64,000 nucleotides of DNA from DATFQI01 sp963831105 (GTDB taxonomy: Bacteria; Actinomycetota; Thermoleophilia; Solirubrobacterales; Solirubrobacteraceae), in assembly GCA_963831105.1 (NCBI GenBank), contig CAWHOS010000003.1:1116001-1180000 (forward strand), written 5' to 3'. Of this stretch, positions 19,406 to 29,489 are shown piece by piece. The stretch's first letter is position 1; each line of letters begins with the position of its first letter. Below the pieces are notes generated by a model that was not told the origin of the DNA, did no database searches, and saw only the letters and a program-made list of their open reading frames with translations. The position numbers were made by a program, and so were the translations under genes.

Positions 19406-20279
19406 TGATCGCCCCGCGCCGCCGCTCGGCCGCGGCGAGCACGCTCTCGAGCTGCGCGCCGGAGTTGAAGGTCCCCTTGGCGAGCACGGTGCCGTCGGCG
19501 CCGAGCGCGACCGCGAACGGGCTGCCGGGCACGTCGGCCAGCGCCCACGCGTCGGCGTCCTCGTACTCGTCGAAGCGGCGCAGCACCACGCGCGGGTCGC
19601 GCCCGAACGCGTCGATCGCCGGCGCGAGCGCGTGGCAGATGTGGCAGCCCTCGGAGGTGAAGACCGCCAGGCCGAAGTCTTCCTCGCCGATGCCGTCGAA
19701 GTGCCGGGCCAGCGCGGTGCGCCCCCCGATCTCCGGGCCCTCCTCGGCGATCTCGAGCGCGCCCTGCGGACCGATCGCCTGCCGCAGCTCGCCGATCTCG
19801 CGCGCCAGCGCGAGCAGGCCGAGCGCGAGCAGGGCAAGGCCGGCCAGCGCGAGGCCGAGGCCGAGCCCCAGCCACTCCTCGGTGGTCAGCTCGCGGCGGT
19901 CGAGCAGCGGCAGCACCGCGGCGGCCACCGCGAGCAGCCCGGCGCGGCCGACCGACGCCCGCCCGACGCGGCCCTTGGTCCCGAAGCACGCGCACGGCGC
20001 GCCGGCGCGGCCCTGCGCCAGGACGAGCCCCTGCGCGACGCAGAAGACGGAGAACAGGACGGCGGTCGCCCAGGCGGCGCCCTCGGCGCCCGTGAGCAGG
20101 CAGACGGCGAGGCCGGCCTCGAGCGCGCCCAGCGCGGCCCAGGCCACGCTGGCCTGCGGCTCGCCGCGGATCCCGTAGGTGGCGAGCGCGGCGCGCCCGG
20201 CGGGGCCGGACGCCAGCTTCATCCCGGCCGAGACCAGCAGGACGAGGGCGAGGGCGAGGGAGAGCGCGACCGCGAGCAC
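19398..20279 (-). CDS. MauE-like membrane domain fused to a MauD-like thioredoxin domain
   Basis: 293 residues from GTG at 20279. Residues 1-160 hold four to five membrane segments in the DoxX/MauE pattern (SAGMKLASGPAGR; CACFG at 96-100). Residues about 185-290 form a thioredoxin-like domain with a CHIC active site (212-215) in FTSEGCHICHALAP and a cis-Pro strand near VPGSPFAVAL, like MauD. In methylotrophs MauD and MauE are separate and are needed for disulfide formation in the light chain. Here they are one chain, directly upstream of the Cys-rich Tat protein. Electron flow from the thioredoxin domain to the CcdA-like partner is plausible. Confidence 0.75.
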   Translation of the reverse strand: MLAVALSLALALVLLVSAGMKLASGPAGRAALATYGIRGEPQASVAWAALGALEAGLAVCLLTGAEGAAWATAVLFSVFCVAQGLVLAQGRAGAPCACFGTKGRVGRASVGRAGLLAVAAAVLPLLDRRELTTEEWLGLGLGLALAGLALLALGLLALAREIGELRQAIGPQGALEIAEEGPEIGGRTALARHFDGIGEEDFGLAVFTSEGCHICHALAPAIDAFGRDPRVVLRRFDEYEDADAWALADVPGSPFAVALGADGTVLAKGTFNSGAQLESVLAAAERRRGAINA

Positions 20280-20319
20280 CGGAGCGCGCGAACCTAGCGC
20301 ATGAACCTGAAGGATCGCG

Positions 20320-21215
20320 TCAGCTCAGCGACCAGTAGCCGTCGACGCCGACCGGCTCGAAGCGCGCGCCGCGGGCGAGCTCGCCGCGCACGTCCGCGGG
20401 CTCGCGGTCGATCACGGCGGCGACCTCGGCGGTGGCCAGCGGCACGCCGGCCCATTCGAGCACCTCGAGCGGCGTCTCGGGGTCGGGCCGCCGCGTCAGC
20501 TCGGGCGCCAGGTTGGCGATCGCCGCCTCGTAGGCCTCGACGGGGCGGAAGCCGGGCAGGTCCACGCGCCGCGCCGTCGGCCAGTCGGGCGGCGGGTCCG
20601 TGTTTCGCAGCAGCTCGTAAGAGGGGCAGGTGTAGCGGCGCTCCTCGTCCGGCCCGCCGAGCTTGTAGTCCTGCGCGCGCGAGGCCGGCGACGGCGAGCG
20701 CGCCGCGCGCATGTCGGCCTGCAGCGCCTCCTCGACCTCGGGGGCGGCGGCCCACTGGGCGAGCTCGGCGACCGGCAGGCCGGACTGCCCGGCGGCCAGC
20801 TCGAGCGTGTCGGAGTCGTCGAGCAGCTCGCCGGCGAAGTTGAGCACGCGCAGGCGACGCAGCATCGCGGCCTCCCGGTCTGGCCAGCGCAGCCGCACGG
20901 CCACCACGGCGCGGCAGGCGTGCACCGACGGCGCGACGCGGACCCGCTCGCTCCAGTCGATCGGCATGCCGTATCTCACGGCCAGCCGCCGGTAGGCGCC
21001 CGAGAGCTTCTCCGGCGTGGAGTCCTCCGGCGTCTCCTCCGAGAGCACGACCATGTGCAGCTCCCAGTCGATCTGCTCCCCGTAGAGCCACAGCAGCCGC
21101 AGCCGCTGGCGCTCGGCGGAGAACGCCCACGGGCAGCTCGGGTCCGTGAAGTGCCGGATCAGGACGGTGGGGGTGGAGGGCGGGACCCCGGTCCCGGCGC
21201 GGCCGGGCGCGGCGC

Positions 21216-21219
<4 letters not shown>
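20320..21219 (-). CDS. DsbA-family (FrnE-like) thioredoxin-fold protein
   Basis: 299 residues, GTG at 21219 overlapping the stop of ettA (GTGA). After a short disordered lead it shows the DsbA-type opening IRHFTDPSCPWAFSAE: a single active-site Cys (CPWA), as in FrnE/2-hydroxychromene-isomerase-like members rather than CxxC oxidases. A helical insert follows and then the late strand region. No signal peptide, so it is cytoplasmic. The C-terminal 80 residues (DLPGFRPVEAYEAAIANLAPEL) resemble the extension found in actinobacterial members. It precedes the mau-like set by 40 bp; a link to that set is possible but not shown. Confidence 0.75.
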
Positions 21220-22871
<1,652 letters not shown>

Positions 22872-22971
22872 CGATCCATGAGCATAGATGCGCCCCTGCG
22901 GCGAGCCCGCTCGCGTCCGATTTGGACGTGTGGCCAGTTCGGATGTCCGCAAAATGGTCGATAACTCTCGT

Positions 22972-23688
22972 ATGCGGCCCCTGATCGGCGTCACGACCTC
23001 GGAGCTGCGCCCCAGCGGCGCGGGGACGCTGCGCCGCCAGGGCGAGCCCGCGCACCCCGAGATGGCGCTCGGCATGACCTACCTGCAGGCGATCGAGCGC
23101 GCCGGAGCGGTGCCGGTCGTCCTGCCGCCGTGCGTGTCGGACCTCGAGGCGCTGATCTCGCGGCTCGACGGGGTCTGCCTGTCGGGCGGCCCCGACCTCG
23201 ACCCCGAGGCCTACGGGTCGCGCGAGCGGCACGCCGAGCTCGGGCCCACCGAGCCGTCGCTGGACGCCTTCGAGCTCGCGCTCGCGCGCGCGGCGCTGGA
23301 GCGCGGGATGCCGCTGCTGGGGATCTGCCGCGGCGCCCAGGCGCTCAACGTCGCCTGCGGCGGGACGCTGCACCAGCACCTGCCCGGCCACCGCCAGAGC
23401 GATCCCGGCTGCACCACCAGCCACGAGGTCGAGGTGCTCCCCGCCACACGGCTCGCCGGGCTGATCGGCGCGGGGGCGTACGCCGTCAACTCCTTCCACC
23501 ACCAGGCGGTCGACCGCCTCGGCGACGGCCTGCGCGTGGCCGCTCTCGCCCCCGACGGCACCGTGGAGGCGATCGAGGGCCCCGGCTTCGCGCTCGGCGT
23601 GCAGTGGCACGCGGAGACGCTCGCCGACGGCCGGCTGTTCGAGGCGCTCGTCGGCGCCTCCGCGCCCGCCCTGCGCATCGCCGCATAA
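22972..23688 (+). CDS. gamma-glutamyl-gamma-aminobutyrate hydrolase family amidotransferase
   Basis: 238 residues from ATG at 22972 (an in-frame ATG at 22954 would add six residues). It is a class I glutamine amidotransferase-like hydrolase. The nucleophile elbow is LGICRGAQALN, and the His-x-Glu pair is in GVQWHAET. The substrate-side SGGPDLDPEAYG loop is typical of the PuuD group, which cleaves gamma-glutamyl-GABA in putrescine breakdown. The true substrate here is unknown. Its stop codon lies inside a 23-bp palindrome that should end transcription. Confidence 0.88.
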   Translation: MRPLIGVTTSELRPSGAGTLRRQGEPAHPEMALGMTYLQAIERAGAVPVVLPPCVSDLEALISRLDGVCLSGGPDLDPEAYGSRERHAELGPTEPSLDAFELALARAALERGMPLLGICRGAQALNVACGGTLHQHLPGHRQSDPGCTTSHEVEVLPATRLAGLIGAGAYAVNSFHHQAVDRLGDGLRVAALAPDGTVEAIEGPGFALGVQWHAETLADGRLFEALVGASAPALRIAA

Positions 23689-23706
23689 GGGGCCTGTCCC
23701 CTTATG
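23684..23706. repeat. REP-like palindrome and terminator with loop cctgt, copy 1
   Basis: cataagggg - cctgt - ccccttatg: a perfect 9-bp stem. The TAA stop of the amidotransferase gene is part of the left arm (23686-23688), and the right arm gives a TAA on the other strand. A second, nearly identical element lies at 34132-34150. It probably works as a bidirectional terminator. Confidence 0.75.
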
Positions 23707-23757
23707 TTCGGCTAACCCCCCGGATTCGAACCACGCCGTGCGCGATCCTGGTGGGTC

Positions 23758-24657
23758 GTGGAAGCGAACGCGATATCGCTGCGCGGGGTCGTCAAGCGGT
23801 TCGGGGCGATCACCGCGGTCAACGGGCTCGACCTCGACGTGCCCGAGGGCACCTGCGTCGGCCTGCTCGGGCCCAACGGCGCGGGCAAGTCGACGACGAT
23901 GAAGCTGCTGACCGCCCAGGCGATCGCCGACGAGGGCTCGATCGACGTGCTCGGCTACACGCTGCCCGGCGACTCGAAGGCGGCGCGGGCGGAGATGGGC
24001 GTCGTGCCGCAGCTCGACAACCTCGACACCACGCTCACCGTCGAGCAGAACCTGCGCGTCTTCACGTACCTCTACCGCGTGCCGCGCGCGCAGCGCCGCG
24101 AGGCGATCGAGCGCGCGCTCGAGATGGCCAACCTGTCCGACCGCCGCGACACCCGCGCGGACAAGCTCTCGGGCGGCATGCGCCGGCGGCTGCTGATCTC
24201 CCGCGCGCTGGTGCACCGGCCCAGGCTGGTGCTGCTCGACGAGCCGACCGTCGGCCTCGACCCGCAGGTCCGCCAGGAGCTGTGGGCGCTGATCGACGCG
24301 CTGCGCAGCGAGGGCACCTCGATCCTGATGTCGACGCACTACATCGAGGAGGCCGAGCGGCTCGCCGACACCGTGACGATCATGTCGCACGGCGAGGCCG
24401 TCGCCATGGGGCGGCCGTCCGAGCTGATCGAGCAGCACGCCGGGCGCGAGGCCGTCGAGGTCTACGGGCCGCCGGCCAAGCTGCGCGAGGTCGAGACCGT
24501 CGCGCGCGCGGGCGGGATGAGCACCCGCCGCACGGGCACCTCGGTGGCGATCCTGCGCCTCGACGACGCGACCAACGGCGGCGCCCCGGACGGCGAGCGC
24601 CGGCCCGCGAACCTCGAGGACGTCTTCGTCCTGCTGACCGGCGAGGAGATCTCCTGA
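23758..24657 (+). CDS. ABC exporter ATP-binding protein (DrrA/NodI-like)
   Basis: 299 residues, GTG at 23758. One ABC domain: Walker A GPNGAGKST, Q-loop VVPQLDNLD, signature KLSGGMRRR, Walker B LVLLDEPTVGLD and H-loop MSTHYIEE. The C-terminal 70 residues form the accessory domain usual in drug and polysaccharide exporter ATPases. It shares one base with the permease gene (TGATG), forming a two-gene exporter of the ABC-2 class. The substrate is not predictable; relatives export antibiotics, lipids or Nod factors. Confidence 0.92.
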   Translation: MEANAISLRGVVKRFGAITAVNGLDLDVPEGTCVGLLGPNGAGKSTTMKLLTAQAIADEGSIDVLGYTLPGDSKAARAEMGVVPQLDNLDTTLTVEQNLRVFTYLYRVPRAQRREAIERALEMANLSDRRDTRADKLSGGMRRRLLISRALVHRPRLVLLDEPTVGLDPQVRQELWALIDALRSEGTSILMSTHYIEEAERLADTVTIMSHGEAVAMGRPSELIEQHAGREAVEVYGPPAKLREVETVARAGGMSTRRTGTSVAILRLDDATNGGAPDGERRPANLEDVFVLLTGEEIS

Positions 24658-25463
24658 TGGCGACGGTCACCGAGTCGCTGCGCGGCCGCCGCCGGCTCGG
24701 CCGGCTCGAGCGCCCGGCGCTCGCGGGCGTGCTCGTGCGCGAGGTCATCAACTACTCCTCCTACTGGCGCTCGGTCACGTTCTCCTCGACCGTCGAGCCG
24801 ACGATCTACCTGCTCGCGTTCGGGTTCGGCTTCGGCTCGCTCGTCTCGACCGTCGCGGGCTACGACTACGTCGAGTTCGTCGGCACGGGCACGGTCGCCA
24901 CGGCGGTGCTGTTCTCGTCGGTGTTCGCGGCGATGTTCGGCACCTTCGTCAAGCGCGAGTTCCAGCGCACCTACGACGCGATCCTCGCCGCGCCCGTCGA
25001 CACGGAGGAGCTCGTGACGGCCGAGGCCCTGTGGATCGCGATCCGCGCCTCGGTCTACGGCTGCGCGCCGCTGCTCGTGGCGATGATCTTCGGGCTCGAC
25101 CCCGCCTGGGGGATGCTGCTCGTCCCCGGCATCAACTTCATCACCGGCTTCGGCTGGGCGTCCGCGGGCGCGCTGATCTCCGCGCTGATGAAGTCGATCG
25201 ACAACTTCTCCTACGTGACCAGCACGCTGATCACGCCGATGTTCCTCGTCGCCGGCACGTTCTTCCCGATCAGCGGCCTGCCCGAGTGGGCCCAGATCGC
25301 CGCCTGGTTCAACCCGCTCTACCACTGCGTCGAGCTCGTCCGCCACGCCGCCTTCGGCTTCGAGGGCTGGGTCGACGTCGCCCACCTCGGCGTGCTGCTG
25401 TTCTTCGGGATCCTGATGTGGCGGCTGGCGATCTGGGCGACCGGCCGCCGCCTGATCGATTAG
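24657..25463 (+). CDS. ABC-2 type permease (DrrB/NodJ-like)
   Basis: 268 residues with six hydrophobic segments. The ABC-2 signature region is visible (TPMFLVAGTFFPISGLPEW), followed by FNPLYHCVELVRHAAFG, which is characteristic of the NodJ/DrrB branch. The N-terminal 30 residues are basic and cytoplasmic. It pairs with the ATPase encoded immediately upstream. Its stop TAG and the TAA of the convergent HD-GYP gene overlap in the 4 bases ttag at 25460-25463. Confidence 0.9.
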   Translation: MATVTESLRGRRRLGRLERPALAGVLVREVINYSSYWRSVTFSSTVEPTIYLLAFGFGFGSLVSTVAGYDYVEFVGTGTVATAVLFSSVFAAMFGTFVKREFQRTYDAILAAPVDTEELVTAEALWIAIRASVYGCAPLLVAMIFGLDPAWGMLLVPGINFITGFGWASAGALISALMKSIDNFSYVTSTLITPMFLVAGTFFPISGLPEWAQIAAWFNPLYHCVELVRHAAFGFEGWVDVAHLGVLLFFGILMWRLAIWATGRRLID

Positions 25464-26980
25464 GCCGCGGGCGGGCCGAGCACGAACGGGCCGTCGAGGG
25501 CGCCGCGGACACGGCGCTGGACCTGCAGCTCGACCTCGAGGTCGGCGATCTTGCCCTCGTGCTCGAGCAGCCGCCCCGGCAGGACCTGGGTGACGAACAG
25601 CCACACGAGCCGCCCGTCGAGCTGGGCGCCGGCGACGCGGCGCAGCTCGTCCTCGGCCTCGGCGGCGCTGAGCGGCTGGCGGTAAGAGCCCTCGGAGGTC
25701 AGCACGTCGTAGACCTCGGCGATGGCGAGGATGCGGGCGGCGATCGGGATGTCCTCGCCGGCGAGACCGTCGGGGTAGCCCTGGCCGTCGATGCGCTCGT
25801 GGTGGGCGAGGACGGCGGTGGCGACCTCGCCGAGGCCCTCGACGCGCAGCAGCAGCCGCGCGCCGTCGACCGGGTGGCGCTGGAGCAGCCGCCGCTCCTG
25901 CGGGTGCATCGTCGAGCGCCCGACGAGCAGGTGGTCGGGCAGCGCCTCCTTGCCGATGTCGTGCAGCAGGCCGGCCGTGTGCACGACGGCCTGGTCACGA
26001 TCGCTCAGGCCCGCCGCGCGCGCGAGCTCGTGCGCGTAGTGCGCGACCGCCGCGGCGTGGTGGGCCGCGTTGGGGTCGCGCAGCGAGAGCGTCTCGAGCA
26101 GCAGCCCGATCATCCCCTCGTGGCGGACGTCGAGCTGGTCCGTGCGGCGCTCGACCTCCTCGCTGTGCGCCTGGCCCTCGAGCAGCGCCCGCAGCAGCAG
26201 CTGGCAGACGCCGAGCGCGAGCGCGAACAGCCCGACGACGCCGGCGCCGTAGACCGCGAACCCGTAGACCGCCATCGCCGTCAGCGACGCCGTGGCGAGC
26301 TCCCAGGGGAGCACGGGCAGGTAGACCGTGCGGAACAGCGTGGTCAGCGAGCCGCCGCGCAGCAGCACCGCGTAGCCCGCGATCATCGAGAAGTTGAGGA
26401 CGTTGATCGCGATGAAGACGGCGAACACCGCGACCGCGTAGCCGCCGCCGGGGGTCGCGCCGCTGTCGCGGATCAAGGTGAGCACCACGCCGCCGATCAG
26501 CGGGAACACGGCGTACGTGGCCAGGTTGTTGATCAGGTAGATCGGGCGCGGGCGGCTGCGCAGCGCGTCAGAGACCGAGCAGGCGATGCCCATCGCGACC
26601 GCGGGCGCCGGGCCGAGCAGCGCCATCGCCAGCACGAGCCCGAGGAACGAGCCCGAGATCCGGAAGCGCTTGGCCTCGAGCGTCAGGAAGTCGCTGCCGA
26701 CGACGAGCACGGCCAGCAGCGCGACCAGCTCTTCGTCCTCCCACTGGCCGGCGTCCGACAGCAGCACGGCGGCGGCGATCGCCGCGCCGAGCAGCACGCC
26801 CTGCGCGATCACGAGCACCCGGCGGTTGCGCTCGCTCAGCTGCAGCGGCGGGCGGTCGGGGAGCCGCTCGGGCTCGGGGGGTCGCGTGTGGAGCTCGTCG
26901 GGGTTGCCGGCGGCCCGCATCAGCGCCAGCGACCAGCCGACGATCACCAGCCACAAAGCGACTGCAAGCCAGACGATCAC
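25460..26980 (-). CDS. membrane HD-GYP domain protein, putative cyclic-di-GMP phosphodiesterase
   Basis: 506 residues. The N-terminal 270 residues hold seven to eight hydrophobic segments arranged as a membrane sensor. A coiled linker (EGQAHSEEVERRTDQL) leads into an HD-GYP domain: LLHDIGKEALPDHLL, then HPVDGARLL and HHERIDGQGYPDGL, the last being the HHExxDGxGYP hallmark. Such enzymes open cyclic di-GMP in response to a membrane or small-ligand signal. The metal-binding His/Asp set looks complete. The C-terminal 40 residues form a coiled coil (EHEGKIADLEVELQVQ). Start choice is the first codon of the frame. Confidence 0.88.
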   Translation of the reverse strand: MIVWLAVALWLVIVGWSLALMRAAGNPDELHTRPPEPERLPDRPPLQLSERNRRVLVIAQGVLLGAAIAAAVLLSDAGQWEDEELVALLAVLVVGSDFLTLEAKRFRISGSFLGLVLAMALLGPAPAVAMGIACSVSDALRSRPRPIYLINNLATYAVFPLIGGVVLTLIRDSGATPGGGYAVAVFAVFIAINVLNFSMIAGYAVLLRGGSLTTLFRTVYLPVLPWELATASLTAMAVYGFAVYGAGVVGLFALALGVCQLLLRALLEGQAHSEEVERRTDQLDVRHEGMIGLLLETLSLRDPNAAHHAAAVAHYAHELARAAGLSDRDQAVVHTAGLLHDIGKEALPDHLLVGRSTMHPQERRLLQRHPVDGARLLLRVEGLGEVATAVLAHHERIDGQGYPDGLAGEDIPIAARILAIAEVYDVLTSEGSYRQPLSAAEAEDELRRVAGAQLDGRLVWLFVTQVLPGRLLEHEGKIADLEVELQVQRRVRGALDGPFVLGPPAA

Positions 26981-27146
26981 ATACGCAAGGTAGCCCCCAA
27001 ATGGTCAGAGCGCCAACCGGGTACTGACCCCATGCGCGGGCGGGAACGGCTGCCGACTCCTAGAGGTAGGGCGATGGCGGGCGCCACAACAGTTTCCGGT
27101 GCCTCGCAAGATGGGCCGTGAATAAGGCAAGACACGATTGACAGGG

Positions 27147-27189
27147 GGGTCAGCATGGGCTGGAAGCACTAGCTCCAGACAGCTGACCC
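27147..27189 (+). other. two-part stem-loop in the intergenic region, possible small RNA core
   Basis: Outer 8-bp stem gggtcagc (27147-27154) with gctgaccc (27182-27189); inner 5-bp stem ctgga (27160-27164) with tccag (27174-27178); the apical loop is agcactagc. The outer 3' arm can instead pair through acccggc with gccgggt further downstream, which would allow two exclusive folds. Confidence 0.35.
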
Positions 27190-27271
27190 GGCCGGTCACG
27201 GACGAACTGCCGGGTCTGACAGACGCACGCTCACGAGGGGTCCAGTGACCGCTCGGTTCGACGACGATGAC

Positions 27272-27307
27272 GCCGGCGCTTCAGCGCCGGCCGTCTTCGT
27301 TGTTTCC
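27272..27307 (+). terminator. rho-independent terminator
   Basis: gccggcgc - ttca - gcgccggc: a perfect 8-bp GC stem (27272-27279 with 27284-27291), followed by cgtcttcgttgtttcc with scattered T runs. It lies 31 bp upstream of the J-domain gene and points rightward, so it would end a transcript that starts within the intergenic region. Confidence 0.6.
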
Positions 27308-27337
27308 GGGCCCCCTCCGCCGCTACCGTAGGACGAC

Positions 27338-28582
27338 GTGCCTGGAATCGTCGACATCGAGCAGGCGGTCCTCCTGCTGGAGATCGAGCCGCCGTTCGAC
27401 AAGCGCGACGTCCAGCTCGCGCGCCGGCGCATGGCCAAGCAATGGCACCCGGACATCGCGCCGCCCGGCAAGCAGCTCGAGCACGAACGGCACCTGAAGG
27501 CCGTCAACGAGGCCGCCGACCAGCTCTCCCGGCTCGCCGAGGAGTCGCGCGGCGGGTCGGTGTCCCGCAACGCCGTCAAGGTGGCGGGGCAGGCCGCGCG
27601 CAAGCGCCGCGCCGAGGAGGGCGCGCGCAACTACGCGGAGGAGCAGCGCCGCCGGGCCGAGGCCGAGGCCCAGCAGAAGCACGACCCGTTCGCCTCGCGC
27701 GTGCCCGACCACTCGGTCGTGCACCGCTACGCCCGCTGCCTGTCCTATCCCGAGTGGGGCGTCGGCACCGTCAACGGCATCTACTTCACGGGCGAGGGCG
27801 ACGACATCCAGCAGTGGGCGCGCGTGAGCTTCCAGGTCGGCGTGCGCACCGTGCCGGCCGGATCGCTGCAGTTCGTCGACTTCCACCGGCCCGACCCGGG
27901 CGCGGAGCGCGTGCAGCGCTTCATGACCGCCGCCAAGCACGCGCTCGCCGAGGGCGACTTCCTGCTCGCCGCGCGGCGGCTGGTCTACGCGCGCGACGCC
28001 GAGCCGCGCAACCTGTCCGTGCTGCGGCTGCTCCCGACCGCCTACTGGCAGGCCGGCGACTACGCGGCCGCGGCGCGCGCGGTGCGCGACTGGATCCGCG
28101 AGGAGCCCGGCCGGCCGGCGCCGCACCGGACCGCCGCGCGGATCTACGAGGACATGGGCGCGCTCACGCAGGCGCTCGACGAGAGCGAGAAGGAGTGCGC
28201 CGCCGCGCCGACGGACGTCTCGGCGTGGGAGCGGCTCGGGCGGCTGCGCCTGCGCGCCTTCGACCGCGACGGCGCGCGCGAGGCGCTCGAGCGGGCGCGC
28301 GCGCTCGGCGCCTCCGAGCAGGGCTTGCTCGACCTCGCGCTCGTCGCCCACCTGTCCGGCGACGTCGGCGCCGAGGTCACGGCCTGCGAGCAGGCCACCA
28401 AGATCGCCCCGGAATCGCCGGCGGCGTGGAGCCGGTACGCGCACGCGCTCGCGCGCACCGACCGCCTGTCGGACTGCCTGGCCGCCTGCGAGCGCACGCT
28501 CGAGCTCGCCGACGACCCCGAGGTCCGCGACCTGCGCGACCAGGTCCTGGCGACGGCCCCGCGCGAGCTCGACGCCGCCTAG
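27338..28582 (+). CDS. J-domain protein with TPR repeats
   Basis: 414 residues, GTG at 27338. Residues about 8-65 are a J domain with the invariant HPD in MAKQWHPDIAPPGKQ, so it should stimulate a DnaK ATPase. A charged helical stretch follows (RKRRAEEGARNYAEEQRRRAEAEAQQ). A small beta domain (YPEWGVGTVNGIYFTGEGDD) comes next, and then at least four TPR-like helix pairs (residues 200-400), which bind peptides. There is no Gly/Phe or zinc-finger region, so it is a class III J-protein, probably with a dedicated client. Its stop and that of the SMP-30 gene share ctag (28579-28582). Confidence 0.8.
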   Translation: MPGIVDIEQAVLLLEIEPPFDKRDVQLARRRMAKQWHPDIAPPGKQLEHERHLKAVNEAADQLSRLAEESRGGSVSRNAVKVAGQAARKRRAEEGARNYAEEQRRRAEAEAQQKHDPFASRVPDHSVVHRYARCLSYPEWGVGTVNGIYFTGEGDDIQQWARVSFQVGVRTVPAGSLQFVDFHRPDPGAERVQRFMTAAKHALAEGDFLLAARRLVYARDAEPRNLSVLRLLPTAYWQAGDYAAAARAVRDWIREEPGRPAPHRTAARIYEDMGALTQALDESEKECAAAPTDVSAWERLGRLRLRAFDRDGAREALERARALGASEQGLLDLALVAHLSGDVGAEVTACEQATKIAPESPAAWSRYAHALARTDRLSDCLAACERTLELADDPEVRDLRDQVLATAPRELDAA

Positions 28583-29481
28583 GGCAGCCCCGAATGGGGC
28601 ACGTCGACGGTGGCGGTGAGCAGCACCGCCTCGCGCTTGTCCATCCTCCGGTGCTCGAGGAAGTCCGGCGCCGCGCAGATCAGCAGCGTGCGGCCGTCGT
28701 CGCCGCCGAGCATGCACGCGAACACGCCGAGGCCCTCCGGGCCGTGGATCTCGTCGACGATCTCCCCGCCGGGCGCCAGCCGCGCGACGCGGCCGCCGAC
28801 CGCGTCGGCCGACCAGATGCAGCCCTCCGCGTCGAGCGCGCAGCCGTCGGGCGCGAAGCGCAGCTCGGCGAGCGTCTGCTCGAAGGAGTCGAAGCTCGGC
28901 TCGGGCTCGATCTGCCCCCACAGCGTGCGGTCGGTGAGCGAGCCGTCCTCGGCGATCGTGAACTGCGTGTAGCGCGAGGAGACGGTCTCGCCGACGATCA
29001 GCGTGCGGCCGTCGTCGGTGATCACGGTGCCGTTGGGGAACCACAGCTCGTCGGCGGCGATCGTGGCGGTGCCGTCGGGGTCCACGCGGATCAGGTGGGT
29101 CGGCGTGGGGTCGGCGCCCGCCATCAGGTCGAAGCCGAAGTTGCCGACGTAGGCGCGGCCCTGCGCGTCGACGACCATGTCGTTGAGGTGGCCCGACGCC
29201 ATCCCCGAGAGGTCGGCGTGCTCGGTCACCTCGCCGCCGGGCGCGCGCCGCAGCACGCGGAAGTCCTTGCGCGAGACGACCAGCAGCGAGCCGTCCGGCA
29301 TCCATCCCAGCCCGGACGGCTGCTCCGGCACCTCCAGCACGATCTCCTCGGCGCCGTCCGGCGTGACCACCGAGACGGTCCCGCGGTAGAAGTCCGACAC
29401 CCACCAGCGCCCGTCGCGCCAGCGCGGGCCCTCGAAGAACGCGCCGCCCTCGAGCAGCGTGACCAGCTCTCGATCCGCCAT
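28579..29481 (-). CDS. SMP-30/gluconolactonase/LRE family protein
   Basis: 300 residues from ATG at 29481. It is a six-bladed propeller lactonase: FFEGPRWRDGRWWVSDF supplies the first metal Glu, LNDMVVDAQGRAYVGNFG the Asn/Asp ligand region, and ADELWFPNGTVITDDG the second Asn. RFAPDGCALDAEGCIWSAD completes the pattern. These enzymes hydrolyse sugar lactones or related esters with one divalent metal. The substrate is unknown. It lies 8 bp downstream of the amino-acid ABC permease gene on the other side, but is on the same strand as the importer and may be its last gene. Confidence 0.9.
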   Translation of the reverse strand: MADRELVTLLEGGAFFEGPRWRDGRWWVSDFYRGTVSVVTPDGAEEIVLEVPEQPSGLGWMPDGSLLVVSRKDFRVLRRAPGGEVTEHADLSGMASGHLNDMVVDAQGRAYVGNFGFDLMAGADPTPTHLIRVDPDGTATIAADELWFPNGTVITDDGRTLIVGETVSSRYTQFTIAEDGSLTDRTLWGQIEPEPSFDSFEQTLAELRFAPDGCALDAEGCIWSADAVGGRVARLAPGGEIVDEIHGPEGLGVFACMLGGDDGRTLLICAAPDFLEHRRMDKREAVLLTATVDVPHSGLP

Positions 29482-29489
29482 CCGGCGGA

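Larger units (their letters stand above)
26981..27337 (+). other. 357-bp intergenic region with RNA-like secondary structure
   Basis: No convincing coding frame is present on either strand. From about 27138 the sequence holds a TTGACA box, then a long stem (27147-27154 gggtcagc with 27182-27189 gctgaccc, plus an inner 5-bp stem 27160-27164/27174-27178), then acccggc/gccgggt, then a strong GC hairpin with T-rich tail at 27272-27307. This order suggests a small transcribed RNA ending before the J-domain gene, or a structured 5' leader with an attenuator. No -10 box fits the TTGACA well. It does not match 4.5S, tmRNA, RNase P or tRNA patterns that I can check by eye. Confidence 0.4.

Noticed and set aside
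23711..23745. tRNA-like T-arm (ggttcgaatccggg on the minus strand)
   Set aside because: Only the T-loop consensus is present. The stem pairs over two bases, and no anticodon arm, D-arm or acceptor stem can be drawn around it.
27138..27170. Classical sigma-70 promoter at the TTGACA box
   Set aside because: No acceptable -10 hexamer lies 16-18 nt downstream; kept only as a remark in the intergenic entry.
27147..27189. 4.5S (SRP) RNA
   Set aside because: The ctggaag...ctccag stem is superficially similar, but the invariant GGAAGGAAGCAGC-type loop is missing.
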